A stretch of DNA of 64,000 bases from Luteitalea sp. (GCA_009377605.1 WHTT01000022.1:1-64000), one strand, 5' to 3'. Positions 1 through 9,523 are shown, numbered from the stretch's first letter. The notes: generated from the sequence alone by a model not told the origin. Program-made: numbers and translations.

Positions 1-1671
1 CCAGTCATACGAGATACCGAATCCGCCGCGAATGGTCGTCTTCCCCTCGTCGCCGCCGGGCGTCCAGGCCACGCTCGCTCGCGGGCCGAAGTTGTTCCAG
101 TCGTCCAGGTGCGACTGGAACTCGTGCCGCAGCCCCAGACCGAGCTGCAGGTTCTCGCGTAAGCGAAGCTCGTTGTGGATGTACCAGCCCAATTCGTACC
201 GCGAGTACTCGATGAAGGGATTGCCCACGCGCTGGCTGAACTGAAGAGGCCGGCCAGCCTCGTAGTCTGCCAGGCTTGCAAACTCGAATGTGCCGTTGTT
301 GTTCTCCCATTCGTCGGTTCGTGACCAACCGACCTCCCCCTCGAACCCCACCCGCATCTTGTATCGATCGCTCAGCGCCAGCTCGAGGTCGTTCTCGATC
401 TCCAGCTCCCGCTCGCGTGACCCACCTCCCCGCTGCGCGCCGCCAGACGTGAACGCATTCTGGACGTCGATCGTGACGGCGTCGCTGCCGGAGTGCACGT
501 CCTCCCCATCCCAGGAGTACTCGACGCGGAGCTCGTTGAACGCCTTCTTGCCGAACGTCCCCATCTCCGACACCCGCAGGATGTTTCGGAAGTCCTCGCT
601 CGTGTAAGCACGCTCCGGCAAGTCGAACTCGCCCACGCCGAGATTATTGCGGTCGCCGGTCCGTCGTTGATACTCGAAGCGCAGGGTGTGGGCATCGGTG
701 AGCCCATGCTCGAGGCGCAGACCGACGTCCAGACGACCGAACTCTTGACTCACGATGTCGCTCGCGTTGTCGTCTAGCCGCGTCGCAACGATGGTTTGCG
801 CGTCAGAGGCCGTCGTCCGCCGAACATCGAGCGCAATCGACATCTTGTCCTTGATGAGCGGGCCGCTCACGTTCCACCGCCACCTGCGGGTCTGCCCCAC
901 GCCGCGCTCCGACGCGAAGTAATTGCGTGCGTCCAGCGACTCGTCCCGAAACCCGAAGTCCACGCGATTTTCCCAGGTGCTCGAGCCTGGCTTGGTGATG
1001 ATCTCCACGCGCGGCCGCCCGGCGCCATGCACGTCCGGCGAGAATGGATCCGAACGAACGCGGATGGCTTGAATCTGCGACTTGGGCGGCAGCTCGCCAT
1101 CCTCGAACCCGTTGACACGCAGCTCGGCGTCCGGGCCAGCCAGCTCCTGGAGCAGGGTCGCCATCGCCTCCGGGTCGTCTGGAAGCTGCTCAATCTCCTC
1201 GTCGGACATCGTCTCCGTGAAGCTGTCCGTCAGGCGCCGCTCGGCTTCATCCTGGCCAACCACCACCTCCTCGGTGAAGCGACTGAGCGAGAGCTCCACC
1301 GCTTTCTGCGCGCGCCGCCCTGCCCGTATCTCGACGTCCTCCACCTCCCTCGCCTCGAAGCCTGGCATCTCCACACGGAGCCGATAGCGGCCGGGCGCCA
1401 AGCCGTCGAAGACAATCTCGCCTCGCCCCTTCGTCACGTCGAAGATGGTGGCCGTGCCGGGCAATGGACCAACAACGGTCACCGTCGCACCTGGCAGCAC
1501 CCCAGCCAGGACGTCGCTCACCTCCACCATCAGACTCCCCGTATCAGTCTGTTGCGTCGTCGATACTGCGGCGGCTCCGGGGCCACCCGTGCTAGCGCGG
1601 CCGTCGGCCGGCCACAGCAGCACCAGGATTCCAAGGCAGACGACTCTCGACCAGCGGATGGTGATGATCAT
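1..1671 (-). CDS. Oar-like TonB-dependent receptor, 3' end outside window
   Basis: The reverse strand is open from ATG at 1671 to the left edge, about 557 residues without a stop. Residues 1-30 form a signal peptide. A carboxypeptidase-regulatory-like (CarbopepD_reg_2) beta-sandwich follows at about 45-110 (ATVTVVG, then LAPGRYRLRVEMPGFE), then a plug-like section (RVNGFEDGELPPKSQIQAIR, RVEIITKPGS) and the start of a beta-barrel ending at the edge with TTIRGGFGISYDW. This is the order seen in Oar/SusC-like outer-membrane receptors of Acidobacteriota, which import ligands or contribute to the surface using TonB energy. The ligand is not inferable. The gene diverges from the 1750 gene, with a 78-base gap holding both promoters. 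The upstream frame offers no better in-frame ATG. The opposite strand carries long spurious frames caused by high GC. Confidence 0.85.
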   Translation of the reverse strand, partial: MIITIRWSRVVCLGILVLLWPADGRASTGGPGAAAVSTTQQTDTGSLMVEVSDVLAGVLPGATVTVVGPLPGTATIFDVTKGRGEIVFDGLAPGRYRLRVEMPGFEAREVEDVEIRAGRRAQKAVELSLSRFTEEVVVGQDEAERRLTDSFTETMSDEEIEQLPDDPEAMATLLQELAGPDAELRVNGFEDGELPPKSQIQAIRVRSDPFSPDVHGAGRPRVEIITKPGSSTWENRVDFGFRDESLDARNYFASERGVGQTRRWRWNVSGPLIKDKMSIALDVRRTTASDAQTIVATRLDDNASDIVSQEFGRLDVGLRLEHGLTDAHTLRFEYQRRTGDRNNLGVGEFDLPERAYTSEDFRNILRVSEMGTFGKKAFNELRVEYSWDGEDVHSGSDAVTIDVQNAFTSGGAQRGGGSRERELEIENDLELALSDRYKMRVGFEGEVGWSRTDEWENNNGTFEFASLADYEAGRPLQFSQRVGNPFIEYSRYELGWYIHNELRLRENLQLGLGLRHEFQSHLDDWNNFGPRASVAWTPGGDEGKTTIRGGFGISYDW

Positions 1672-1749
1672 GATGAAAGCGATGCGCGCGTGGCAAAACC
1701 GCGTGCATGGCGTCTGTAGGAAGGCTACGATCTCTGACCTGAACCGACG

Positions 1750-2457
1750 ATGAAGACGGCTTTCACGCGTTCTTCAGGTTTCATGGCACAGACTGGTCAC
1801 ATGTGCGCCCGCGAAGCATGGGTATCCCTCTGCGCGTTTGCCGTCGTGCTCGCCGTCCTGCCTCTCCACTCGATTGCGGGCTCGGACGAAGAGACCGTCG
1901 TGACGTTCGATCAGGCGAAGAGCGGGACCCTGCCCGACTTGTTTCGCACGATGAGCTCGAGCGATGAAGAGGCGGGAACATGGACGGTGCAGCACATCGA
2001 TGGCCGGCCGGTCTTGAGTCAGACCACCATCGGCGACCGGGGCTACCGGCTGGCCGCATTGAAGGACATGCGAATCGAGCACTTTCGCGCCGGTGTTCGC
2101 CTGCGGGTTGGCAAGGGTGACGAGGCAGCCGGCCTGGCGTGGCGCGTGCAGGACGCGGAGAACTACTATGCCGTACGGCTCGACATCAACGATCACGAGC
2201 TCATCGTCTACAAGTTCGTCGGCGGCAACCGCGTCCGCCTGGAACGACTCGAGCGGCTTCGGCTGGAGCGGGACCAGTGGCACGAGATCCTTGTCGAGCA
2301 CGTCGGCGAACGGCTGCGGGTCTGGTTGAATGACATTCCTGTCGCCAGCGAGCGCGACAACAGTCTCCACTCACCAGGCGCGCTCGCCTTCTGGCTTCCC
2401 GGTGACTCGACGGCGCACTTCGAGCGGCTTTGGTACGAGCAGGTGGACCGGGACTGA
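1750..2457 (+). CDS. secreted LamG/DUF1080-like beta-sandwich protein
   Basis: A protein of 235 residues with an N-terminal hydrophobic export segment (about 25-45, ending near HSIAGSDEE) and one concanavalin-like domain. The pattern RLRVGKGDEAAGLAWRVQD, YYAVRLDIND, then WHEILVEHVGERLRVWLND and GALAFWLPGD is typical of 3-keto-disaccharide-hydrolase/LamG-type sandwiches that bind sugars or act as an accessory domain. No catalytic residues can be assigned. Start codons at 1783 and 1801 are also possible; 1801 places the methionine closest to the hydrophobic core. It ends 9 bases before the response regulator and probably shares its transcript. The same fold recurs at the C-terminus of the propeller protein at 4591-6930, which suggests a common theme of extracytoplasmic carbohydrate-related proteins. 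Function is otherwise unknown. Confidence 0.75.
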   Translation: MKTAFTRSSGFMAQTGHMCAREAWVSLCAFAVVLAVLPLHSIAGSDEETVVTFDQAKSGTLPDLFRTMSSSDEEAGTWTVQHIDGRPVLSQTTIGDRGYRLAALKDMRIEHFRAGVRLRVGKGDEAAGLAWRVQDAENYYAVRLDINDHELIVYKFVGGNRVRLERLERLRLERDQWHEILVEHVGERLRVWLNDIPVASERDNSLHSPGALAFWLPGDSTAHFERLWYEQVDRD

Positions 2458-2466
2458 TCGGGAATA

Positions 2467-3123
2467 ATGCGCGTGCTCATCGTTGAAGACGAAGAGGACC
2501 TCGCGTCGGCGGTGCAACGCTTGCTGGCCGACGCGGGGTTCTCGCCCGATGTGGCGTACGATGGCGAGGAGGGCTTGTATCTTGCGCTCGAAGCCCCCTA
2601 CGACCTCATCGTTCTCGACTTGATGCTGCCCCGGCTCCAGGGTGAGCGGCTCCTGGGGGAGCTCCGTGCCCGAGCCCAGCAGGTTCCCGTGCTCGTGCTG
2701 ACCGCGCGTGACGCCGTGACCGACCGGGTCAAACTGCTCGATAGCGGCGCCGACGACTACCTCATCAAGCCATTCGAGCCTGCGGAGCTGGTGTCACGCT
2801 GCCGCGCGCTCGTACGTCGCGCAGCGGGCCAAAGGGCGCCAATCCTGATGGTCGGCGACGTCGAGATCGACACACCGCGGCGGCGCGTTCGACGGACGGG
2901 AGTGGATGTGCCGCTGACACCACGGGAGTTCCGCCTAATCGAGTACCTGGCGTTACATCGTGGCCGCGTCGTCTCGCGGAGTGAGCTTCTCGATCATCTC
3001 TACGGCGATTCGGAAGAGACAATGTCCAACGTGCTGGAGGTGTTCGTCGCGGGTCTCCGGCGCAAGCTGGGCTCGGATGTGATCCAAACCGTCCGCGGCC
3101 ATGGCTACATCATCGAGAAGTAG
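2467..3123 (+). CDS. OmpR/PhoB-family response regulator
   Basis: A 218-residue two-domain regulator. The receiver domain (1-115) has the acidic pocket EDEED at 7-11, phospho-acceptor Asp51 in LIVLDLMLPR and Lys101 in YLIKPFEP. The C-terminal winged helix (about 125-218) carries LTPREFRLIEYLALHRGRVV and the recognition-helix/wing stretch SNVLEVFVAGLRRKLG. Phosphorylation by the kinase encoded next should drive DNA binding. Its 3' end overlaps the kinase gene by 23 bases, so the two are translationally coupled. The target genes are not evident; the LamG-like gene directly upstream and the propeller operon downstream are candidates by position only. Confidence 0.93.
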   Translation: MRVLIVEDEEDLASAVQRLLADAGFSPDVAYDGEEGLYLALEAPYDLIVLDLMLPRLQGERLLGELRARAQQVPVLVLTARDAVTDRVKLLDSGADDYLIKPFEPAELVSRCRALVRRAAGQRAPILMVGDVEIDTPRRRVRRTGVDVPLTPREFRLIEYLALHRGRVVSRSELLDHLYGDSEETMSNVLEVFVAGLRRKLGSDVIQTVRGHGYIIEK

Positions 3124-4462
3124 GTCGCTCGTTCGCTGGCTGTCGATTCGCGCCGCGCTGTGGGCGGCGCTGTTGGGGCTCACGCTCGGCACCGTCGCCT
3201 CCTGGCAGTACTGGCGTGTGTCGCTGCGGGCGGTCGACGTGCGGCTCGGCGACGAGGCGCGCTCGCTCGCCACGCAGGTCACGGTCGGCGAGGACACGCT
3301 GAACATCGATGTCCCGGACGAGGTGGTTCGGATCCTCGAGGCAGACGAAGGCTATTACGGGGTGTTCGATACCGAGGGCCGGCTGCTCGATGGCATGGCT
3401 CCCGCGGGACCGGCCTCAGGCGCGCGCCTCCCGCTGACGCGTGTGCGCCAAGGGCATCGCGAAGTGCTCGTCGACGGCCCACGCGGTGCCAGCGTCGTCG
3501 TCGGCCGTCCGCTCGCCCCTCTCTACGGTGATGTCCGCCGCCTCGCCGCCAGCTTGCTCGTCGCCAGTCTCGTCGTAGCGGTCTTCGCGTTGCCGATGGC
3601 CGTGTGGCTCCGGCAGCAGCTCGCACGTTCCATCGGTCAGATCGATCACACGGCGCGGTTGTTGGCGCCCGGCCAGCCGGCGCGAATCGATGCCGGCAGC
3701 GTGGATACGGAATTCGTGGGCGTGGCCACCGCCCTGAACGAGGCCTTCGACCGGCTCGGGCGCGCGCTCGCACGCGAGCGACAACTCACCTCGGACGCGA
3801 GCCACGAGCTGAGGACACCCGTCACCACGCTGGTGGCGGAGACGCAATGGGCGCTCGGCCGGTCAAGGACGCCAGACGAATACCGGCGCTCGCTCGAGGT
3901 GTGCGCTCGACAGGCGCGCCGGATGAAGGATCTCGCCGAGAGCCTCCTCACGCTCGCGCGGCTCGAGTCGGGCACGCTGGCGCCCACCTGCGAGCCGGTC
4001 GAGCTGCGCGACCTCGCCGACGAGACAGTGGCGGAGCTGCTACCACTGGCCGCCGAGCGAGGGATCACCGTCCAGGTCGATGGCACGGCAGCGCTCCAGG
4101 GCGACCCAGTCCAACTTCGGACGTTGGTGTCCAACCTCCTCTCCAACGCCGTGCGCTACAACTGGCCCCATGGTCAGGTGCACGTCCGCCTGTCGCAGGC
4201 GCCCGACAAGGTCGGGATGGAGGTCGCCAACACCGGGAGTGGCATCGATCCTGCCGAGACGATGCGTGTGTTCGATCGCTTCTGGCGTGCCGACACGGCG
4301 CGGGCGGCCCGCGATGGTGGCGCGGGCCTCGGCTTGGCCATCAGCCGGGCCATCGTCGACGCGCACGGCGGGACGATTACATGCCGGAGCGTCCTCAACG
4401 AGGGGACAACATTCAGCGTTGAGCTTCCGACCACGTCCAGAACACGTAGCGCAGGGCTTTAG
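3101..4462 (+). CDS. membrane sensor histidine kinase
   Basis: A 453-residue kinase with TM1 at about 15-35, a periplasmic sensor domain of roughly 110 residues, TM2 at about 150-170, HAMP, HisKA with His235 in SDASHELRTP, and HATPase_c with N box NLLSNAVRYN, G1 GSGIDP and G2 GAGLGLAIS. It is an EnvZ/QseC-type partner of the regulator at 2467. The start overlaps the regulator by 23 bases (ATGGCTACATCATCG); the charged N-terminus before TM1 supports it. The last residues (RSAGL) and the stop codon lie inside the REP palindrome at 4446-4468, so the natural C-terminus has been replaced or extended by REP sequence. The stimulus is unknown. Confidence 0.93.
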   Translation: MATSSRSRSLVRWLSIRAALWAALLGLTLGTVASWQYWRVSLRAVDVRLGDEARSLATQVTVGEDTLNIDVPDEVVRILEADEGYYGVFDTEGRLLDGMAPAGPASGARLPLTRVRQGHREVLVDGPRGASVVVGRPLAPLYGDVRRLAASLLVASLVVAVFALPMAVWLRQQLARSIGQIDHTARLLAPGQPARIDAGSVDTEFVGVATALNEAFDRLGRALARERQLTSDASHELRTPVTTLVAETQWALGRSRTPDEYRRSLEVCARQARRMKDLAESLLTLARLESGTLAPTCEPVELRDLADETVAELLPLAAERGITVQVDGTAALQGDPVQLRTLVSNLLSNAVRYNWPHGQVHVRLSQAPDKVGMEVANTGSGIDPAETMRVFDRFWRADTARAARDGGAGLGLAISRAIVDAHGGTITCRSVLNEGTTFSVELPTTSRTRSAGL

Positions 4463-4505
4463 CCCTGCCCAGGGCGGCGTTGGCAGGCCTCAAGGCCTGC
4501 GCTAC
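4446..4505. repeat. inverted REP pair, family A
   Basis: GTAGCGCAGGGCTTTAGCCC begins at 4446 and a matching inverted copy ends in GCGCTAC at 4505. Each arm is a palindrome headed by GTAG. The spacer contains GGCGGCGTTG, also present in the pair at 9524-9583. The first arm contains the stop codon of the kinase. The arrangement matches a bacterial interspersed mosaic element built from two REPs. Confidence 0.85.
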
Positions 4506-4590
4506 AGCAAAATGTCCTCTCGCGCTCTAAGATCCATGGTGAGAGAAGTCCACGCAACACTCGACGGGATGGCAGCGTAAGATCTACGGG

Positions 4591-6930
4591 ATGTCCTCAT
4601 CACGTGTGCAAGGATGGTCTGCTGTGACGAAACGACGAAGGTTTGGAAAGCGGCTCGTATGTGCCGCTGCTGGGCTGGCCGCCGGCGTGTGCCTCTCTGC
4701 CGCTGCCTCCTCGGCGCCTGCGGGCGATCAGGCCGCGACAGCTGGTGCCGAGGCCGAGGCGCAGCAGAGTAACGACTGGCCGGAGTGGCGTGGGCCGGCC
4801 CGCGATGGCCACTCGACGGAAACCGGCCTCCCCGAGCAGTGGTCGCCAGAGGGTGAGAACCTCGCCTGGCGCGTGCCGTATGGTGCCCGCTCGGCTCCGG
4901 TCATCCACGACAATCGGCTGTACCTCCAGAATGTCGCCGGCGATGCCAAGACAGCACAAGAGCGCGTCATGTGCCTGGACGCGGACACGGGTGAAGTACT
5001 CTGGGAGCAGAAGTTCAGCATTTACCTGAGCGATGTCCCGGAGCATCGTGCGGGTTGGGCGTCTCCGAGCGTGGACCCACAGACCGACAACGTCTACGTC
5101 CACACCGTTGCCGCACAGCTCGCCGCCCTGTCGCGTGACGGCAAGCTGCTCTGGTCACGCTCGCTGCCGGAAGAGTTCGGTGTCATTACGACCCACGGCG
5201 GGCGAACGGTGTCGCCGGTGATCGACGGAGATCTGGTCGTGGTCAGCGGGTTGAACGCAGGCTGGGGCGATCTCGCGGCCACGACCAATCGCTACTTCGC
5301 CTTCGACAAGGTAACGGGCGCGACGACCTGGGTCAGCGCACCGCAGAAGTGGCATTACGACACCAATTACTCGACGTCGGTGGTGGCCGAGATCGACGGA
5401 AATCGCTTGCTGATCGTGGGCGGAACGGATGGCGTTGTCCACGCATTGCGGGTCGGTACCGGCGAGCCAGTGTGGCAGTGGCACGTCACCAAGCGTGCCC
5501 TCAACAACAGTGTGCTGGTCGACGGCACGACGGTCTATATGACCCACAGCGAGGAGAATACGGGTACCACCGAGATGGGGATGGTGGCCGCCATCGACGG
5601 CGCGGCGCAGGGCGAAATCGGCAAGCAGCAGATCAAGTGGGTGACGCACGGCTCTGCCGGCGGCTTTCCCTCGCCGGTGATGGATAGCGAGCGTCTCTAC
5701 CAGATGGACAACAGCGCAGTGCTCGGCGCTTTCGACCGGGCGACCGGGAAGGCGCTCTGGAGGCATACGCTGGGTACCATCCAGAAGGGCTCACCGGTGC
5801 TGGCCGACGGCAAGCTGTACGTCGGCACGGAGAACGGGCGATTCTACATTCTCAGGCCGCGGGCCGATGGTGTCGATGTGCTCGACGAGGATTGGCTGGG
5901 CAAACCGGACAATCCCGAGGCCATCATCGGATCGCCAGCCGTGTCGAACGGGCGGGTCTACGTAGCCTCGATGGAGGCGACCTATGCGATCGGCCCACGC
6001 GATGCGCCACGCCAGACGGCAGCGCCAGCGCCTCCAGAGCCTGTAGGATCGGACAGCGAGACCGCCGCCACGGGAGAGCCGGCCACGCTTCTCGTGGTGC
6101 CGTACGAAGCGCGTGTTGCACCGGGCGAGACCGAGACGTTCCGCGCGCAGGTCTACGATGCAAATGGTCGATTGCTCGGCGAGCAGAAGCCAACGTGGGC
6201 TGTCGAGGGGGGCGGGGGTATCGATGCCGACGGCACGTATAAGGCGCCGGCGGATGGGCCACATGCACTCACGGTGAAGGCCACGCTCGGGTCGGTTTCC
6301 GGCGTTGGTCGGGTGCGGGTCATTCCACCACTGCCCTGGTCGATCGACTTCGACTCGCAGCAAGCACCGGAGCCCCCGTCGCACTGGATCAACGCGAGTG
6401 GGAAGTTCCGGTTCATCGTCCGTGACGTCGCCGGCACGAGGGCGCTGTTCCGCGAGGCGAACGACGTGGTTGCCCGTCGCGTGCGTGCGTATCTGGGACC
6501 GCCGGACTGGTCCGATTACACGGTGGAAGCCGATGTGCAGGCGTCGGAACAGCGGCGCCGGATGGGGGATGCCGGGGTCATCGCGCAGCGTTACGTGCTG
6601 GTGCTGTTCGGAAACAACCAGCGCATCGAGCTGCATCCGTGGCAGGCCGCGGACGAGATGACGGTCCGCGCCCCGTTCGCGTGGAAGCCGGACACTTGGT
6701 ATCGCGTGAAGCTGCGCGTCGAGAACCTCGAAAATGGCGTGACGCGCGTGCAAGGAAAGGCCTGGCCAACGGGTGAGCCGGAGCCGACCGAGTGGCTGGT
6801 CGAAAAGATGGATCCAATCGGACACCGCGAGGGCAGCCCTGGGTTGTATTCCGACGCGCTGTCCGACATGGCGTTCGACAATATCAACGTGTATAGGAAC
6901 AATGATGCGCCTCAGAAGAGCTCTCACTAG
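4591..6930 (+). CDS. exported PQQ-like beta-propeller protein with LamG-like C-terminus
   Basis: A 779-residue exported protein. A signal peptide covers about 1-50. Residues 55-470 form a PQQ_2/BamB-like propeller beginning with WPEWRGPARDGHSTETGLPE, the usual opening of these acidobacterial and planctomycete proteins, with repeated GKLLWS, GEPVWQW, GKALWRH blades. An Ig-like module follows (about 510-590, VAPGETETFRAQVYD), then a LamG-like sandwich (about 590-765). The annotated family is called PQQ-binding-like, but no quinoprotein active-site Asp/Ca2+ motif or disulfide CC pair was found, so enzyme activity should not be assumed. It heads a three-gene run of propellers: the next gene starts inside its 3' end (29-base overlap) and the third follows after 5 bases. 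A scaffold or carbohydrate-linked periplasmic role is inference. Confidence 0.88.
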   Translation: MSSSRVQGWSAVTKRRRFGKRLVCAAAGLAAGVCLSAAASSAPAGDQAATAGAEAEAQQSNDWPEWRGPARDGHSTETGLPEQWSPEGENLAWRVPYGARSAPVIHDNRLYLQNVAGDAKTAQERVMCLDADTGEVLWEQKFSIYLSDVPEHRAGWASPSVDPQTDNVYVHTVAAQLAALSRDGKLLWSRSLPEEFGVITTHGGRTVSPVIDGDLVVVSGLNAGWGDLAATTNRYFAFDKVTGATTWVSAPQKWHYDTNYSTSVVAEIDGNRLLIVGGTDGVVHALRVGTGEPVWQWHVTKRALNNSVLVDGTTVYMTHSEENTGTTEMGMVAAIDGAAQGEIGKQQIKWVTHGSAGGFPSPVMDSERLYQMDNSAVLGAFDRATGKALWRHTLGTIQKGSPVLADGKLYVGTENGRFYILRPRADGVDVLDEDWLGKPDNPEAIIGSPAVSNGRVYVASMEATYAIGPRDAPRQTAAPAPPEPVGSDSETAATGEPATLLVVPYEARVAPGETETFRAQVYDANGRLLGEQKPTWAVEGGGGIDADGTYKAPADGPHALTVKATLGSVSGVGRVRVIPPLPWSIDFDSQQAPEPPSHWINASGKFRFIVRDVAGTRALFREANDVVARRVRAYLGPPDWSDYTVEADVQASEQRRRMGDAGVIAQRYVLVLFGNNQRIELHPWQAADEMTVRAPFAWKPDTWYRVKLRVENLENGVTRVQGKAWPTGEPEPTEWLVEKMDPIGHREGSPGLYSDALSDMAFDNINVYRNNDAPQKSSH

Positions 6931-8359
6931 CGGAACACTCATCCTCCTCGGCACTGGCACGTTTCTCAGCGCTTCCGATCCAGGCACCGGCGACTGGCCG
7001 ATGTGGGGCGGCACGCCGGATCGCAACATGGTGTCGAAGATGACCGGCGTCCCGACCGAGTGGGACGTCCAGACCAAAGAGAACGTGAAGTGGATGGCGG
7101 AGCTGGGATCGCAGACCTACGGCAACCCGGTGGTCGCCGACGGTGTCGTGCTCGTCGGGACGAACAACGAGGCCCTGAAGGATCCGAAACAGGACGGCGA
7201 CCGGGGCGTGCTGATGGCCTTTCGCGAGGAGGATGGGGAGCTCTTGTGGCAAATCACCCACGAGAAGCTGTCTTCGGGCCGCGCGAACGACTGGCCGTAT
7301 CAAGGGGTGTGCTCTTCCCCACTGGTGGAGAACGGCGTGGCCTACTACGTCTCGAATCGCGGCGTGGTCATGGCGGTCGATCTCGACGGCTTCCATGATG
7401 GGAACAACGACGGTCCCGTCACCGACGAGAAGCTCACGAGCGAGCAGGATGGCGACATCCTCTGGGAATTCGACATGATGGAGGAAGTCGGCTCGTTCCC
7501 CCACAACATGTCGAACTCGTCGCCCGTGTCTCACGGTGATCTGATCTACGTGAGCACGTCGAACGGGCAGGACGAGAGCCACGTCAACATCCCCTCACCG
7601 AAGGCGCCTGCGATCATCGCGCTCAACAAGAAGACCGGCGAGCTGGTGTGGGAGGACAATCCCGTCGAGGATCGCATTCTGCATGGGCAGTGGTCGGCAG
7701 CGGCGGTGGCGGAGATCGGCGAGACCGTCCAGGTGATCATGGGTCAGGGCGACGGCTGGGTCCGCGCCAACGACGCGGTCACGGGCGAGCGGCTGTGGGA
7801 GTTCGACACGAATCCGAAGGATGCCGTGTGGCCGAAGACCCGCAACAACGTGATTAGCACGGCGGTCGTCGCCGACGGGATCGTCTACGTCGCCAATGGC
7901 CAGGATCCAGAGCACGGCGAAGGCGTGGGGCATCTGTACGCGATCGATCCGACCAAGCGAGGCGACATTACCAAGAGCGGGCTCGTCTGGCACTACGAGA
8001 AGATCCGCCGGTCGATCTCGACAGCCGCCGTGCACGATGGTCTCGTCTATTACGCGGACTTCAGCGGGTTCTTGCATTGCCTCGACGCAAAGACCGGCAA
8101 GCCGTACTGGGTGCACGACATGTTCGCCGCCGTGTGGGGCTCACCGATCGTGCTCGACGGGAAGGTCTATCTCGGTGACGAGGATGGCGACGTCACCGTG
8201 CTGCAAGCGGGCAAGGAGCTGAAGGTGATCAGCGAGAGCAACATGGGCAGCTCGGTTTACTCGACGCCCGTGCCAGCCAACAACGTGCTGTTCATCAACA
8301 ACCGCAACCAGTTGTTCGCGCTCAGCGGCAAGGGAGCCCCGCGTACGGCGGGTCCGTAG
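6902..8359 (+). CDS. exported PQQ-like beta-propeller protein (second of three)
   Basis: A 485-residue propeller. ATG at 6902 (or 6905) directly precedes a clear signal peptide, RRALTSGTLILLGTGTFLSA, and lies within the end of the preceding gene, so translation is coupled; longer upstream reading in this frame is only the shadow of the neighbour. The mature part opens with DWPMWGGTPDRNMVSKMTGV and contains blades GELLWQITHEK, GELVWEDNP, GERLWEFDTNPKDAVWP and GKPYWVHDMFAAVWGSPIV. This subtype is common beside outer-membrane receptors in Acidobacteriota and Planctomycetota. No cofactor ligands could be identified. Together with its neighbours it probably forms an envelope assembly whose substrate is unknown. 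Confidence 0.9.
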   Translation: MMRLRRALTSGTLILLGTGTFLSASDPGTGDWPMWGGTPDRNMVSKMTGVPTEWDVQTKENVKWMAELGSQTYGNPVVADGVVLVGTNNEALKDPKQDGDRGVLMAFREEDGELLWQITHEKLSSGRANDWPYQGVCSSPLVENGVAYYVSNRGVVMAVDLDGFHDGNNDGPVTDEKLTSEQDGDILWEFDMMEEVGSFPHNMSNSSPVSHGDLIYVSTSNGQDESHVNIPSPKAPAIIALNKKTGELVWEDNPVEDRILHGQWSAAAVAEIGETVQVIMGQGDGWVRANDAVTGERLWEFDTNPKDAVWPKTRNNVISTAVVADGIVYVANGQDPEHGEGVGHLYAIDPTKRGDITKSGLVWHYEKIRRSISTAAVHDGLVYYADFSGFLHCLDAKTGKPYWVHDMFAAVWGSPIVLDGKVYLGDEDGDVTVLQAGKELKVISESNMGSSVYSTPVPANNVLFINNRNQLFALSGKGAPRTAGP

Positions 8360-8364
8360 GAGCA

Positions 8365-9507
8365 ATGAGAAAACAGGCAGTCGTGAGCGCCCTCGTCTTA
8401 TCGTGCTGGACCTGGGCCGACGCCGCTCAGCCGCAGCAGGCACGCGGAGACGACTGGGCGCAGTTCCGCGGGAGTCCCGAGCTCACCGGAACGGCCAGCG
8501 AGCTGCCGCCGGCGCTCGAGCTCCTGTGGACGACCGACGTTGGCGAGTCGGTCGAGTCATCTGCGGCGATCGTGGACGGCACGGTCTACGTCGGTGCCCA
8601 GCCAGGGGTGCTCGTGGCGCTCGACTTGGCGAGCGGCAAGGTCAAGTGGACCTACAAGGCCTCGGACCTCGGTCTGGGTGAGTCGTCACCGGCGGTGAGT
8701 CGTGGTGTTGTGTACGTCGGCGATCTCGACGGCGTGTTGCACGCCGTCGACGCCGCCACCGGCAAGGCGCGCTGGACCTTCAAGACGGAGGGCGAGATCA
8801 AGTCCTCGCCGGTCGCCGTCAACGACCGCGTGCTCATCGGATCGTACGACGGACATCTCTATGGCCTCGGCTTGGACGGACAGCTGGCCTGGAAGGTGAG
8901 AACGGACGGGCCTGTACATGCCACGGCGGCTCTACGTGACGGCGTCGCCCACATTGCGGGCTGCGACGAGTTCCTCCGCGCCATTCGCGTGGCGGACGGC
9001 AAGGAGCTGTTCACGGTCTCGTCCGGCGCGTACACCGGCGCCTCTGCGGCGTTGGAGGGGTCGCGCGCGTTCTATGGAACGTTCGAGAGTGAGGTGTTGG
9101 CCGTCGACCTCGAGACGCATCGGATTCTCTGGCGTTATCGCCATCCTGATCGCAGCTTTCCCTTCTATTCGTCGGCGGCTGTCGAGGGAACAACGGTCTA
9201 CGTGGGCGGCCGGGACAAGATGCTGCACGCGATCGACGCCGAGACCGGCAAAGCACGCTGGACATTCACGACGCGCGCACGCATCGACTCGTCACCCGCC
9301 GTGACGAAGGAGCGCGTGTACGTCGGCTCGAACGACGGGCGGTTGTATGTGGTGGACGCCGCGAGCGGCAAGAAGGTCTGGGACTTCGAGGCGGGAGCGC
9401 CAATTACGGCGTCGCCCGCCATTGCCGCGGGCCGGCTGGTCATCGGCGCGCAAGATGGGCGGCTCTACTGCTTAGGGGCGAAAGAAGGCGACAAAGCGAC
9501 GCGGTGA
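8365..9507 (+). CDS. exported PQQ-like beta-propeller protein (third of three)
   Basis: A 380-residue propeller with signal peptide (1-21, ending WADAAQPQ) and very regular blades: GKVKWTYKASD, GKARWTFKTEGEIKSSPVAV, GQLAWKVRTDGPVHATAALR, GKARWTFTTRARIDSSPAVT, GKKVWDFEAGAPITASPAIA. Each blade has the AxDxxTGxxxW type signature of BamB-like repeats, giving about seven blades and little else. The Shine-Dalgarno AGGAG overlaps the previous gene's stop (TAGGAGCAATG), supporting an operon. The protein lacks the extra Ig and LamG modules of the first member. Function is unknown beyond an extracytoplasmic propeller. Confidence 0.9.
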   Translation: MRKQAVVSALVLSCWTWADAAQPQQARGDDWAQFRGSPELTGTASELPPALELLWTTDVGESVESSAAIVDGTVYVGAQPGVLVALDLASGKVKWTYKASDLGLGESSPAVSRGVVYVGDLDGVLHAVDAATGKARWTFKTEGEIKSSPVAVNDRVLIGSYDGHLYGLGLDGQLAWKVRTDGPVHATAALRDGVAHIAGCDEFLRAIRVADGKELFTVSSGAYTGASAALEGSRAFYGTFESEVLAVDLETHRILWRYRHPDRSFPFYSSAAVEGTTVYVGGRDKMLHAIDAETGKARWTFTTRARIDSSPAVTKERVYVGSNDGRLYVVDAASGKKVWDFEAGAPITASPAIAAGRLVIGAQDGRLYCLGAKEGDKATR

Positions 9508-9523
9508 CCGCTTGTCTCCACAC

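Noticed and set aside
4591-9507. Quinoprotein (PQQ) dehydrogenases
   Set aside because: The propeller fold is present but no adjacent-cysteine disulfide, calcium or catalytic Asp motif could be found; only BamB-like repeats are supported.
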